NCBI RefSeq assembly: GCF_900100955.1
Contig: NZ_FNCC01000005.1
Coordinates: 186,001-250,000, forward strand
Length of the DNA: 64,000 nt
Reading direction: 5' to 3'
Source of the DNA: Lentzea fradiae
GTDB taxonomy: Bacteria > Actinomycetota > Actinomycetes > Mycobacteriales > Pseudonocardiaceae
Shown here: piece by piece, positions 34,438-43,526 of the stretch
How positions within the stretch are numbered: position 1 is the stretch's first letter
Layout of the letters: each line of letters opens with the position of its first letter
Program-made: the position numbers and the translations under genes
The notes under the pieces: generated by a model
What the model saw: only the letters and a program-made list of their open reading frames with translations
The model's database searches: none
What the model was told of the DNA's origin: nothing

Positions 34438-35433
34438 TCAGCCGATCAGCACCGTGCCCGTCAGCACCAGGACCACGATGAGAGCGGTGGAGAGCAGGCC
34501 CAGCAGCAGCACGGCCGGGCCGGAGCGGAGCAGGGAACGCAGGCGCACCGCGGTGCCGAGCGCGAACATGCCCGCCGCCAGCAGCACGTTGTCCACGAAC
34601 GTCGCCGCGGTCAGCACGGCGTCGGGCAGCAGGCCGGTCGCGCGCACCGCCGCCATCGCGAGGAAGCCGAGCACGAACATCGGCACGAGCGGCGGCCGTT
34701 GTCCCGTCGCCGGGTACTTCAGCCGCTCGGCGAAGCTCACCGCGGCGAGCATCGGCGCGAGCAGCACCACCCGCGTCAGCTTCACCGCGACCGCGATGGC
34801 GAGCGCGCCGCTGACCGGCCCGGCGGCGGCCACCACCTGGGCGACCTCGTGCACGCTGCCGCCCGCCCACACCCCGTACTGGGTGGGCGAGAGGCCGGTG
34901 ACCGGGAACAGCGCGGGCAACGTGAACATCGCGACCGTGCCGAAGAGCGTGACCAGGCCGAGCGCCTTGGCCACGTCCTGCTCGTCCTGTTCGCGCACGC
35001 TGTTCATCGCGGCGACCGCGGAGGCGCCGCAGATCGAGAACCCGGTCGCGATCAGCAGCGACAGGCCCTCACCGACCCCGAGCACCCGGCCGAGCCACCG
35101 CGTCACGACGAACGTGACGACCACGGCCACGACCGCGAGCAGCAGGATCTCGTAACCGAGCTTCAGCACGTCGTGGAAGACGAGCTTGAGCCCGAGCAGC
35201 ACCACGCCGAGCCGCAGCAGCCGCCGACCGGCGACCCGGAGGCCGGGCCCCACCGAGGCGGGCAGCGTCACGGCGTTGGCGACGACCGCGCCGAGCAGCA
35301 CCGCGACCGTCAGCGCGCTGATCGAGGGCTGGAGCAGGGAGACGACCATCGCGATCGCGACACCCGCCGCCACCAGGGCGAGTCCGGGCAGCACCGAGTC
35401 GGTCGTGCGCGGAGTGGTCCTGGTGATCCCCAT
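34438..35433 (-). CDS. YeiH/UPF0324 family membrane protein, putative sulfur-anion exporter
   Basis: A 331-residue polytopic membrane protein with about ten hydrophobic segments. Signature segments are GLSLLIATGFSICGASAVAAM, a segment near SVHEVAQVVAA, and LRLGVVLLGLKL. The family is often annotated as putative sulfate or sulfite exporter; transport has not been proven for most members. It lies between the cysteine dioxygenase gene and a LysR gene on the same strand, the arrangement known for yeiH-yeiE pairs. Confidence 0.88.
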   Translation of the reverse strand: MGITRTTPRTTDSVLPGLALVAAGVAIAMVVSLLQPSISALTVAVLLGAVVANAVTLPASVGPGLRVAGRRLLRLGVVLLGLKLVFHDVLKLGYEILLLAVVAVVVTFVVTRWLGRVLGVGEGLSLLIATGFSICGASAVAAMNSVREQDEQDVAKALGLVTLFGTVAMFTLPALFPVTGLSPTQYGVWAGGSVHEVAQVVAAAGPVSGALAIAVAVKLTRVVLLAPMLAAVSFAERLKYPATGQRPPLVPMFVLGFLAMAAVRATGLLPDAVLTAATFVDNVLLAAGMFALGTAVRLRSLLRSGPAVLLLGLLSTALIVVLVLTGTVLIG

Positions 35434-35502
35434 GACCGTAACGGTGGCGGGGGCGGCCTATCAGCAGTAGATGGCCATTCCTTGGAGCCCCATAAGGCGC
35501 GC

Positions 35503-36408
35503 TTATGCCTTGGCGGCGGAGGCGGAGATGAGCGCGTCCACGGTGGCCCGCATGATCGGCAGCCGGATCAGGTCGGGCCAGGTGTAGAGGGCGGTGATGC
35601 GTTCCGCCGCCGACTCCACGTCCACCGCCGTCAGGCCGGGGTGCTGCAGGAACGACAGCAGCAGCCGCGGCACGAGCGCCACGCCCAGACCGGCCGTGAC
35701 GAGGCTCTGGATGGCCAGGTTGTCGTCGGTGGAGCAGGTGACGTCGGGGGTGAACCCGGCCGCGCCGCACGCCTGGTGCAGCGCCCGCTGGCACCGCACG
35801 CACCCGGCGATCCAGCGTTCCTCCGCCGTCTCCTCCAGCGCGACCCGGCCCCGTCCGGCCAGCCGGTGACCGGTCGGGACGAGCAACGCGAGCGGCTCGC
35901 GCAGCAGCGGCACCCGCAGCATCCCGTTGACGGCCGCGTCGTCCAGCGGCTCGCCCGCGTAGCTGAAGCTGATCACCAGGTCGACCTCACCGGCGCGCAG
36001 CAGCGAGAACGAGTCCGGCGGCTCCTCCTCGACCAGCTCGAGCCGCAGGTTCGGGCGTTCCTGGGCGAGGATCGCCGCCGCCGCGGGCACCAGCGCGACG
36101 TTGGCGCTCGGGAACGCGCAGATCCGGATCGTGCCGATGTCGTGCGTGGCGATCGCGCTCACCTGCTGGTGGGTCGCGGACAGCAGGTCGAGCAGGCTCG
36201 ACCCCCGTTCCGCGAGGATCCGCCCCGCCTCGGTGAGGTGCAGGCCGCGGCCCGTGCGCACGAACAGCGGCCCGCCCACCTGCCGCTCCAGCGCCCGCAT
36301 CTGCTGGCTCACGGCGGGCTGGCTGCAGTGCAACGCCCGCGCGGCCGCGCTGAACGAGCCGGTCCTGGCGACCGTCGCGAAGACCTCGAGCTGGCGGGTG
36401 TCGAACAT
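35503..36408 (-). CDS. LysR-family regulator (CysB/YeiE-like)
   Basis: A 301-residue LysR protein: winged HTH at 1-60 (FSAAARALHCSQPAVSQQM) followed by a two-lobe effector domain. GCVRCQRALHQAC in the effector domain contains three closely spaced Cys, which might be redox or metal sensitive. It lies 69 bases upstream of the yeiH-like gene on the same strand and probably controls it together with the cysteine dioxygenase gene. The ATG at 36408 is the family start. Confidence 0.9.
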   Translation of the reverse strand: MFDTRQLEVFATVARTGSFSAAARALHCSQPAVSQQMRALERQVGGPLFVRTGRGLHLTEAGRILAERGSSLLDLLSATHQQVSAIATHDIGTIRICAFPSANVALVPAAAAILAQERPNLRLELVEEEPPDSFSLLRAGEVDLVISFSYAGEPLDDAAVNGMLRVPLLREPLALLVPTGHRLAGRGRVALEETAEERWIAGCVRCQRALHQACGAAGFTPDVTCSTDDNLAIQSLVTAGLGVALVPRLLLSFLQHPGLTAVDVESAAERITALYTWPDLIRLPIMRATVDALISASAAKA

Positions 36409-36424
36409 GCCAGCACTGTAGGTG

Positions 36425-37066
36425 TCATTTGCCCGTGAGGAGCGACCCGAGCGTGGACGACCCGTGCTCGCCGCAGTGACGGCGCGACGCGTCGAGCGTG
36501 ATCGGTTTCTCCGCCTCGTCCGGCCTGCCCACCTGGCCGAACAGCTGCCGCAGCAGGTCGACCTGCTCATCGCCGTCCGCGCGGAGGAAGTCGCTGCAGC
36601 TCGACCGGACCGTGAGCCGGTCGTCCTCCGGCATCAGGTCGAGCGGCCCGGAGACGAACAGCAGCGCCAGCAGGACCGCCAGCCCGAACGCGACGATCGC
36701 CCCGCCCGACGACGACTTCTTCGGCGACAGCCACGTGCGGGCCTGCTCGATGAACGGCTCGGCGGGGGAGAGCTCGGTGTCGATCCAGAACTCGACGCTG
36801 TCGCCGCCGGTCACGTCGAACTGGACGTGACCGGCGGCGAGCATGATGCGCATGATCCGCTCGCGCTCGTAGGACCCCGACCAGAACGGGTCGGGCCGCA
36901 CGAGGACGAGCCGGTCGGGCAGCAGGAACACGACGTCGCGCTCACCCCTGGCCAGGCGCGCGGTCTGGCCGGGCTGCACGACCGCCCCCGCCAGCCGGGC
37001 GAGGACCAGGTCGTGCTCGTGCTCGTCGAGGGCCTGCTCGGCCATCGACCACAGGTCGGGTTCCAC
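36425..37066 (-). CDS. Hypothetical single-pass membrane protein
   Basis: A 213-residue protein that I do not recognise. The first 110 residues look like a soluble PH- or bPH-like beta domain (RDVVFLLPDRLVLVRPD, HVQFDVTGGDSVEFWID). A membrane segment GGAIVAFGLAVLLALLFVSG lies at about 122-142, and a Cys-containing tail follows. The GTG start lacks a good ribosome site. It ends 16 bases upstream of the LysR start codon on the same strand. Confidence 0.6.
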   Translation of the reverse strand: MEPDLWSMAEQALDEHEHDLVLARLAGAVVQPGQTARLARGERDVVFLLPDRLVLVRPDPFWSGSYERERIMRIMLAAGHVQFDVTGGDSVEFWIDTELSPAEPFIEQARTWLSPKKSSSGGAIVAFGLAVLLALLFVSGPLDLMPEDDRLTVRSSCSDFLRADGDEQVDLLRQLFGQVGRPDEAEKPITLDASRRHCGEHGSSTLGSLLTGK

Positions 37067-37133
37067 GTCACTGCTATCGCTGGTGGTGGGGACCTGAGTT
37101 AGCCGCCCGGCCGGATTTTCGTCCGAATGCCGG

Positions 37134-38852
37134 TCAGAAAGTCATCCTCCAGGAATTCACGTAGCCGGTGTCGAGCCGCGCGACGTCCCGGACCTGCAGT
37201 TTCCACGTGCCGTTGGAGACTTCCCCCGACGCGTCGACCGTGTAGGTCTCGATCACGTTGTCGGTTGAGTCACTTCCGCTGTTCTTCAGCCGGAACGTGG
37301 TGCCATCGGGTGCCACCAGGTCGATGACGAGGTCGCCGCGGTAGGTGTGCACGATGTTCACGTCGACCTTGAGCATCGCGGGGGCGTTGCCCGGGATGCC
37401 CGAGACCGTGATCGGGCTGGTCACCGCCGCACCGGCGTCCGGGATCGCGACGTCGGCCGTGTTCTCGAACGACGTGCCGCCGCCGGGCGTGCCGGTGTCC
37501 ACGGCGGCGAACGCGTCGACCCGGCCCTCACCGAAGAAGTTGTTCTTCGCCGTGGTGCCGCTGCACCGGCTGTCCGTGCAGCTCAGGTCGTCCGCCTGGG
37601 CCGCGAGCAGGGCCCGCAGGTCGGCGGGCGTCGCAGCCGGGTTCACCGACTTGAGCAGCGCCGCCACCCCCGCGACGTGCGGCGAGGCCATCGACGTCCC
37701 CGACTTCGACCCGTACCGCCCACCCGGCACCGTCGAGTAGACGCTGTCACCGGGCGCCGCGACGTGGACCTTGTCGGTGCCGTAGTTGGAGAACGACGAC
37801 TTGCCGTTGGACGAGGTGATCGACGACACGCTGACCACACCCGGAGCCTCGGTGGGCATGCTCAGGCACGAGTTGGTGACGTTGCGCTGCACCGGCGTCG
37901 AGTCGTTCGGGCTCGTGGTGTCCCGCGTCTTGCTCGCGAGGTTGTAGTTCTCGTTGCCCGCCGCGGCGACGTGCAGCACACCCTTGCCCTCGGCGTAGGC
38001 GACGGCCCGCTTCACACCCTCCAGGATCGCGTCCTGGTCGGCGTTGTCCGGGCAGTTGAACAGCCACGGGTCGGTGTAGTAGCTGTTGTTGGTCACCTCG
38101 AAGCCGCGGTCACCGGAGAAGACCATCGCGCAGATCGTGTTCTCGGGGAAGAACAGCCCGCTCGGGTTCTCCGCGATCCGCACCGACGCGATCTTCACGC
38201 CCGGAGCCACCCCGACGACACCACGCCCGTTCTTCGCCGCCGCGACCGTGCCCGCGACGTGCGTGCCGTGCGTGCCCGTGTCCCGCCACGATCCGACGCG
38301 CGTGTCGAGCTTGCCGTAAGCACACGACGCGGAGTTGGCGGCGTCGAAGTTGTCCTTGAGGTCGTCGTGCAGGTCGTCGACCCCCGTGTCCAGCACCCCG
38401 ACTGTGACGCTGGACGACCCCTTGTTGACCGCCCACGCCCGGTCGGCGCCGATCTGCGCCATGTCCGTCCGCACCGGCTCACTGGTGGCCGGCGAAGCCT
38501 GCGAAGGCGCGGACGGCACCGGCGGGTTGGCCGCCTCGGCGGGAACGTCCGACGTGCGCGTGGCCCCGACCTTCTGCACCCCGCTGACCGCACGCATCCT
38601 GGTCGCGAAGTCCGACGCACCCGAGTGCGCCACGACGACGCCGATCGCGTCGTAAGTGGTCCACACCGTGCCACTGTTGCTCGCGACCGCCTGCACGGCG
38701 CCGGCCGTAGCCCCCGGCGCCGTGATCACCAGGTACGCGCGTGTGCCCGCAAGAGGTGCCGCGGCGGCGGGAGATGCCGCCGTCAGGACACCAGCGCCCA
38801 CGGCCGCGGCGATGACCGCGGTGCGCAGGCGTGAACGTGAACGCAGAAACAC
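37134..38852 (-). CDS. Secreted subtilisin-like serine protease with P/Homo B domain
   Basis: A 572-residue S8 peptidase. Signal peptide 1 to about 32 (RTAVIAAAVGAGVLTAASPAAAA), an inhibitor-like propeptide to about 130, and the catalytic domain with Asp in VLDTGVDDLHDDL, His in GTHGTHVAG, the oxyanion Asn region AAAGNENYN and Ser in GTSMASPHVAG. A proprotein-convertase-type P domain closes it (HTYRGDLVIDLVAPDGT, SWRMTF). P domains in bacterial subtilases aid folding or cell-surface binding. The GTG start has GGAGGAAC upstream. It is an extracellular general protease, with no obvious link to its neighbours. Confidence 0.94.
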   Translation of the reverse strand: MFLRSRSRLRTAVIAAAVGAGVLTAASPAAAAPLAGTRAYLVITAPGATAGAVQAVASNSGTVWTTYDAIGVVVAHSGASDFATRMRAVSGVQKVGATRTSDVPAEAANPPVPSAPSQASPATSEPVRTDMAQIGADRAWAVNKGSSSVTVGVLDTGVDDLHDDLKDNFDAANSASCAYGKLDTRVGSWRDTGTHGTHVAGTVAAAKNGRGVVGVAPGVKIASVRIAENPSGLFFPENTICAMVFSGDRGFEVTNNSYYTDPWLFNCPDNADQDAILEGVKRAVAYAEGKGVLHVAAAGNENYNLASKTRDTTSPNDSTPVQRNVTNSCLSMPTEAPGVVSVSSITSSNGKSSFSNYGTDKVHVAAPGDSVYSTVPGGRYGSKSGTSMASPHVAGVAALLKSVNPAATPADLRALLAAQADDLSCTDSRCSGTTAKNNFFGEGRVDAFAAVDTGTPGGGTSFENTADVAIPDAGAAVTSPITVSGIPGNAPAMLKVDVNIVHTYRGDLVIDLVAPDGTTFRLKNSGSDSTDNVIETYTVDASGEVSNGTWKLQVRDVARLDTGYVNSWRMTF

Positions 38853-38994
38853 TGTTCCTCCACACTTCTAGCGGGCGATGCCCACGCGTGATGCGCGGGT
38901 GCAGGGGCCCGTCACGCCTTTAGAGGAGCCCGGAGGGGTTTCAGGACGCGGCGCCGCAAAGATGCCCCGTTCAGCTCACGCCGAACGTCGCACG

Positions 38995-40068
38995 TCAGAA
39001 GCCCTGCGCGAGCAACTGGACGAAGTGGTTCATGTCCGCCTGAACACACGGCTCCTCGGCGTGCTTGCCCGTGCAGCCAGGCGCCCAGCCGCTCCCGTCG
39101 CCGTAGTCGGCGAAGTGGAACGGGATGCCGTTCGCCGTGAGGTTGGCGGCGGTCACGAGCGCCGTCTCCCGCGCCCGGTTCTCCAGCACCGCCTGGATCG
39201 GGTTGACCGTGAGATCACCGCCGTTGCCGGTGTAGAGCGCGACCTTCATGCCCCGCAACGACCCGACGTGGTGGGCGGGACTCTGCGCGTTCCACACCCC
39301 GTCGAACGGCCACACCGGCGGCCCGAACACCGCGTCCACGTTGACCGTGGGCGTGCCGGACGCCGGGTTGACCAGCGTGGCGGTGATGGCCGCCCGGATC
39401 TCGGAGTTCCGCAGGTCGAGCCCACCCGAGAAGCTGCCCACCGCGTGGAACAGGTCAGGCTGGTGCTCCGCGTAGTGCATGGCGCCGAACCCGCCCATCG
39501 AATGCCCGACGATCGCCCTGCCCTCCCTGGACGCGATCGTGTTCAGGTTCGCGTCGACGAACGGCACGAGCTGGTCCAGGTGGAACGTCTCCCAGTTCTG
39601 GGGCCCGGCCGCACCGGGGTTGACCCAGTTCGAGTACCACCCGCGCCCGCTCCCGTTGGGCTGCACGGTGATCAGCGGCACGCCCTCCGTCGCCTTCTCG
39701 ACAACACGCCGGTTCCACGCCGAGTCCGGCCGATCCGGATGCCCGTGCAGGTAGTACTGCACCGGATAGCGCGCGCTCGGGTCGTAACTCGACGGCAGCG
39801 TCACAACCACCTTGTGCTTTCCGGGCTCCTGCCCCTCCAACAACGTCGGCGTCGGCACCTGGTCCGTGGCGACGCTGAAGACGAACGTGCGGCGCTGGTC
39901 GTCGACCCACTGCGGCTGGTCCGTGACCGTGATGCCGAAACCGTCCGTCAGCAGGGGCGGCGCGGGCTCGTCCGCCCGCACGTACGGGCTGGACAGGACC
40001 AGGGCGACGGCCAGGGTGGTCAGCAGGATCGTTCCGCGCTCGGCGGCGGTGCGGAGTCTCGTCGGCAT
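38995..40068 (-). CDS. Secreted esterase of the esterase D/antigen 85-like fold
   Basis: A 357-residue alpha/beta hydrolase. An N-terminal signal (GTILLTTLAVALVLSSPYVRA) is followed by a small beta domain and the hydrolase core: YPVQYYLHGHPD, nucleophile elbow AIVGHSMGGFGAM and a late His near DMNHFVQLLAQGF. Two Cys near the C-terminus (APGCTGKHAEEPC) could form a disulfide outside the cell. The substrate is unknown. The ATG at 40068 gives a proper signal peptide; the longer open frame upstream is P450 antisense-like sequence. Confidence 0.88.
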   Translation of the reverse strand: MPTRLRTAAERGTILLTTLAVALVLSSPYVRADEPAPPLLTDGFGITVTDQPQWVDDQRRTFVFSVATDQVPTPTLLEGQEPGKHKVVVTLPSSYDPSARYPVQYYLHGHPDRPDSAWNRRVVEKATEGVPLITVQPNGSGRGWYSNWVNPGAAGPQNWETFHLDQLVPFVDANLNTIASREGRAIVGHSMGGFGAMHYAEHQPDLFHAVGSFSGGLDLRNSEIRAAITATLVNPASGTPTVNVDAVFGPPVWPFDGVWNAQSPAHHVGSLRGMKVALYTGNGGDLTVNPIQAVLENRARETALVTAANLTANGIPFHFADYGDGSGWAPGCTGKHAEEPCVQADMNHFVQLLAQGF

Positions 40069-40166
40069 GCGGCCGATCGTGGAGCCGGCGGGGCGCCGGT
40101 GGCCAGGCCAGGTGACCGGCCATCGGTGGCCGGTGGCCACGACCAGCACGGACAGGGGAACGGGTA

Positions 40167-41483
40167 TCAGCTCGCGCCGGGGCCGCCCAGCCGGGCGGGG
40201 AGGGTCTCGAAGCCGCGCAGGATGCGGGTCGGCCGCCGTCGTGCCCCGGCCAGTGGCGTCAGGTCGGGGAAGCGGTCGAAGATCGTGCGCAGGCCGATCT
40301 CCCCCTCCATGCGGGCGAGCTGCGCGCCGAGGCAGTAGTGGCGGCCCGCGCCGAACGAGACGTGGTCGCGGGCGTTGGCCCGGGTGACGTCGAACTCGTG
40401 CGGGTTCTCGAACACCTCGGGATCGCGGTTGGCGCCCGCCAGGACGGTGGTGACGAGCTGGCCGCGGCGGACCGGGACGCCCGCCAGCGTCGTGTCTCGG
40501 GCGCAGATGCGGCCGGTCAGCAGGACCGGTGCGTCGAAGCGGAGGATCTCGTCCACCGCGTTGCTCCACAGCTCCGGGCGGGCGCGGACGGTGGCGAGCT
40601 GGCCGGGGTGGCTGGTCAGCAGTGCGATGCCGTTGCCGAGGAGGTTGACGGTGGTCTCGAAGCCCGCGGCCAGCACCAGGCCCGCGGTGGCCTTCAGCTC
40701 GCGTTCGGTGAGGCCCTCGCCGTCCTCGCGGGCGGTGATCAGGCGGCTGAGCAGGTTGTCGCCGGGGTTGCGGCGCAGCGCGTCGAGGTGGCGGCTCAGC
40801 CACGCGTCGAACGTGTTCAGGCCCGACTCGACGCTGCGGAACACCCGCCACGGCAGGCCGAGGTCGAGGCTCGGTGCGGCGGCGGCGCCGAGGGCCAGGA
40901 CCGTCGCGCGCTCGTTCTGCGGGACACCGAGGATCTCGCTGATCACGGTGACCGGCAGGAGGCCGCAGTAGGTCTCGATGAGGTCGACGGGGTTCGCCGG
41001 GGCGAGGTCGTCGAGCAGCTCGTCCGCGATCTGCTGGGTGCGGGCGCGCAGCTGCTCGACGGCGCGGGCGGTGAACACCCTGGTGACCAGCTTGCGGTAG
41101 CGGGTGTGCGACGGTGGTTCGACGGCCAGCAGCGACGGCGGGCGGACGGGGTGCATCACGTCCGTGTCCGACCACGCGGCGAGCTTGCCGAGGATGCCGG
41201 CGCCGAACCTCGGGCGGGCGGTCACGAAGGCGTCGTCGGCCAGGAGCGCCTTGACCACCGCGTGCCGGGTCGTGGTGTGGCCGACCCTGGTCGGGGCGAG
41301 CGGGCCGCGGGCACGGATCTCGTCGAACAGGCCGGTCAGGTCGGCGCCGGAGGACGCCTCGACGGTGATGCGGCCCTGCAGGTCGCCGCGGCGCGCGGCC
41401 AGGCGCATCACCGTGCGCGGCAGGGCGTGGCCGATGCCCCAGCGCACCGCGGGTTTGACGTGCTCCTCAGCCAGGCTCGTCAC
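40167..41483 (-). CDS. Cytochrome P450
   Basis: A 438-residue P450. The I-helix reads LVLAAGFETTVNLLG, the ExxR region is VDEILRFDAPVLLTGR, and the haem loop is FGAGRHYCLGAQLARME. The N-terminus (WGIGHALPRTVMRLAARRGDLQG) is typical of a P450 group common in actinomycetes. GTG at 41483 is the best start. No ferredoxin is adjacent. Substrate unknown. Confidence 0.9.
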   Translation of the reverse strand: MTSLAEEHVKPAVRWGIGHALPRTVMRLAARRGDLQGRITVEASSGADLTGLFDEIRARGPLAPTRVGHTTTRHAVVKALLADDAFVTARPRFGAGILGKLAAWSDTDVMHPVRPPSLLAVEPPSHTRYRKLVTRVFTARAVEQLRARTQQIADELLDDLAPANPVDLIETYCGLLPVTVISEILGVPQNERATVLALGAAAAPSLDLGLPWRVFRSVESGLNTFDAWLSRHLDALRRNPGDNLLSRLITAREDGEGLTERELKATAGLVLAAGFETTVNLLGNGIALLTSHPGQLATVRARPELWSNAVDEILRFDAPVLLTGRICARDTTLAGVPVRRGQLVTTVLAGANRDPEVFENPHEFDVTRANARDHVSFGAGRHYCLGAQLARMEGEIGLRTIFDRFPDLTPLAGARRRPTRILRGFETLPARLGGPGAS

Positions 41484-41821
41484 GGGTCGCAGCGTGACCG
41501 GTGGGCCGCCGCGAGTCAAGACGCGGGCCGCCGGAGTCCACTTCGGACGGTGCGGGTCACGCCAGGATGACCGGTACGTCCAGTGCCCGCACGACGTCGT
41601 TGTCCGCACACCGGCGACCTCGGCGAACGGCAGCACGGAGAACCGCGACGCCGACCTGATCTTCTCCGAGCTGGCCGCGCCGCCTGGCGACCTGCGGTGG
41701 CGGCGGGCGGACGGTGACTTGGCGGTGGTGATGTGGCGAGGCTGGCATGGCGAGGCTGGGAGGTGGCCTGGCGTGGCGGAATCGGGGTGTCGCTGTCGTG
41801 CTCGGGTGGCGAGCGCAGTGA
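41484..41821. other. 338-bp gap with a coding-like remnant on the plus strand
   Basis: No intact gene is seen between the P450 and trpF. From about 41536 to 41770 one plus-strand frame has mostly G/C third positions and reads sensibly (DDRYVQCPHDVVVRTPATSANG, then DADLIFSELAAPPGDLRWRR), but it has no start codon with a ribosome site and its far side degenerates over the trpF gene. It may be the relic of a small gene. Confidence 0.3.
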
Positions 41822-42418
41822 TCAGGCGCGGGCGGCGGCGACGAACTCGCGCATCCGGCCGTGGTCCTTCACGCCGCGGCTCGACTCGATGCCGCTCGAC
41901 ACGTCGACCCCCCACGGCCGGGCGGCGGTGACGGCGTTGGCGACCGTCTCCGGCGACAGGCCGCCCGCCAGCAGCCACCGGCCCGTCGGGCGGTTCTCGT
42001 CCAGGCGCGTGATGTCCCACTGCTCGCCGGAGCCGGCGACGGGCGAGTCGATCAGCAGCAGGTCCTCGCCGAACGCGCCCGTGCGCACGTCGGTGCCCGG
42101 CCCGAGCGCGATGGCCCTGACCAGCTGGAACGGCTGACCGGCCAGCTCGTCGAACGCTTCTTTCGGGTAGTCGCCGTGCAGCTGCAACGCGCCGACGCCG
42201 GTCTTCAGCGCCAGCTCGCCCGCCTCCTCAGCCGGGATGCCGCGCACGACGGCGACGGTCAGCACGTGGTCCGGTACGGCCGCGACGAGCGTGCGCGCCA
42301 GATCGGCGTCGATGCGGCGGGGACTGGCGGTGAGCACAAACCCGACGGCGTCGGCTCCGCTCTCGACCGCTACGGCCACGTCGGACTCGGTGCGCAGGCC
42401 ACACAGCTTCACGAACAC
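41822..42418 (-). CDS. trpF: Phosphoribosylanthranilate isomerase
   Basis: A 198-residue TIM-barrel enzyme of tryptophan synthesis (Amadori rearrangement of PRA to CdRP). Signatures: KLCGLRTESDVAVAVESGADAVGFV, catalytic Cys in KLCG, SPRRI, LQLHGD, LLIDSPVAGSG, LLAGGLSPETVANAV and GVDVSSGIESS. The GTG start at 42418 opens directly on the first strand. It stands alone, away from other trp genes. Many actinomycetes lack a separate trpF because PriA covers both HisA and TrpF reactions, so a dedicated copy is notable. Confidence 0.92.
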   Translation of the reverse strand: MFVKLCGLRTESDVAVAVESGADAVGFVLTASPRRIDADLARTLVAAVPDHVLTVAVVRGIPAEEAGELALKTGVGALQLHGDYPKEAFDELAGQPFQLVRAIALGPGTDVRTGAFGEDLLLIDSPVAGSGEQWDITRLDENRPTGRWLLAGGLSPETVANAVTAARPWGVDVSSGIESSRGVKDHGRMREFVAAARA

Positions 42419-42459
42419 CCGACCGATCCTAGTGTCGCGAACAGACTGGACCGACTTCC

Positions 42460-42600
42460 GACGTTGACGACGGCCTCGGTGGCGATGTTGACGGCTATGT
42501 GGACGACGTTGATGACGTTGACAGCGACATTGACTGACATGTTGACGAGGTTGACGAACATGTTGACGACATGGACGGCATCGACACCGTCGTGTCGAGA
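42460..42600. repeat. Degenerate GTTGAC/ATTGAC simple-sequence tract
   Basis: A run of GTTGAC-type hexamers with GAC, GAT and ATG variants lies between trpF and the glutamine amidotransferase gene. One plus frame reads as alternating Val-Asp (VDDVDDVDSDID), is broken by a single TGA at about 42535, then resumes (HVDEVDEHVDDMDGID). No start codon opens this frame. It is probably a slipped-strand repeat rather than a gene. Confidence 0.55.
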
Positions 42601-42610
42601 GTGGACTCCG

Positions 42611-43435
42611 TCATGGCTTGAACGGGAGCAGTTCCTCTTCCACGCCTGTCCGGACGACCACGCACGTCGACTCCGGCACCTCCTGCCACGCCCCGACCAG
42701 GTCGCCGAGGGGTTCGGACACGATCAGGCGGGAGTCGTCGCCGAGGTGGTGCAGGGCCGGGTTGTCCGGGTACTGGCGGCGCAGCGTCGACACGTCGGTG
42801 CTGTGGAACAGCGACCGCGACTTGCCTCGGCTCGAGTAGCGGAACGCCCAGGTGGTCGAGCCGTCCGTGACGGCGACGGTCATCTGGATCGGGTACTCGA
42901 TGCCCGCGCGCCTGCCGACGTCCTCGACGAAGCCGACCATGCGCGCCACGGCGGCGGGCGGGTCCTGCTCCAGGCCGAAGCTGATCGCCAGGTAGAACAT
43001 GACCTCGGAGTCGGTCGAGCCCTCGATCAGCGGGAACAGCTCCGGGTCGACCGCCATCGCGAGGTCGCGGCGGAGAAGCGGGAACTGGGCGATGAGGCCG
43101 TTGTGCATCCACAGCCAGCTCTTGTGGCGGAACGGGTGGCAGTTCGACCGCTGCACCGCGCCGCCGGTCGACGCCCTGACGTGCGCGAACACCCGGTCCA
43201 CCGTGATCTGGGCGGACAGTTCGCGCAGGTTGCGGTCGTTCCACGCCGGTTCGGTGCTCAGGAACAGGCCGGGGGTGGGGGCGTTGCCGTACCAGCCGAT
43301 GCCGAACCCGTCGCCGTTGACCGCCGTCGCGCCCAGCCGGGCGTGCTTGGACTGCATGACGAGCGAGTTCGCCGGCGCGTAGAGCAGCTCCTCCAGCCGC
43401 ACCGGTGAACCCGAGTACGCAAGCCACCGGCACAT
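42611..43435 (-). CDS. Class II glutamine amidotransferase (EgtC-like)
   Basis: A 274-residue Ntn-hydrolase. Cys2 of MCRWLAYSGSP is the N-terminal nucleophile after Met removal; other conserved parts are GDGFGIGWYG, FAHVRAST, NCHPFRH, WLWMHNG and STDSEVMF. The family contains EgtC of ergothioneine synthesis and related stand-alone amidotransferases. No other egt gene is near, so an ergothioneine role is not supported. The substrate is unknown. Confidence 0.9.
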   Translation of the reverse strand: MCRWLAYSGSPVRLEELLYAPANSLVMQSKHARLGATAVNGDGFGIGWYGNAPTPGLFLSTEPAWNDRNLRELSAQITVDRVFAHVRASTGGAVQRSNCHPFRHKSWLWMHNGLIAQFPLLRRDLAMAVDPELFPLIEGSTDSEVMFYLAISFGLEQDPPAAVARMVGFVEDVGRRAGIEYPIQMTVAVTDGSTTWAFRYSSRGKSRSLFHSTDVSTLRRQYPDNPALHHLGDDSRLIVSEPLGDLVGAWQEVPESTCVVVRTGVEEELLPFKP

Positions 43436-43526
43436 GACGAACCTCCCTGACCGACCCTGGCGTTACAGGGGAACACGTAGCAGACCGGATTGCGAGGTTT
43501 GCGGCGACGCGCCTGTGTCGGGCAGC

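Noticed and set aside
34297..36438. A 713-codon plus-strand open frame opposite the YeiH and LysR genes
   Set aside because: It is rich in His, Arg and Gln without motifs. The minus-strand YeiH and LysR products are unmistakable.
42460..42600. CRISPR-like repeat array
   Set aside because: The units are short, degenerate hexamers without spacers of constant length, and no cas genes are near.
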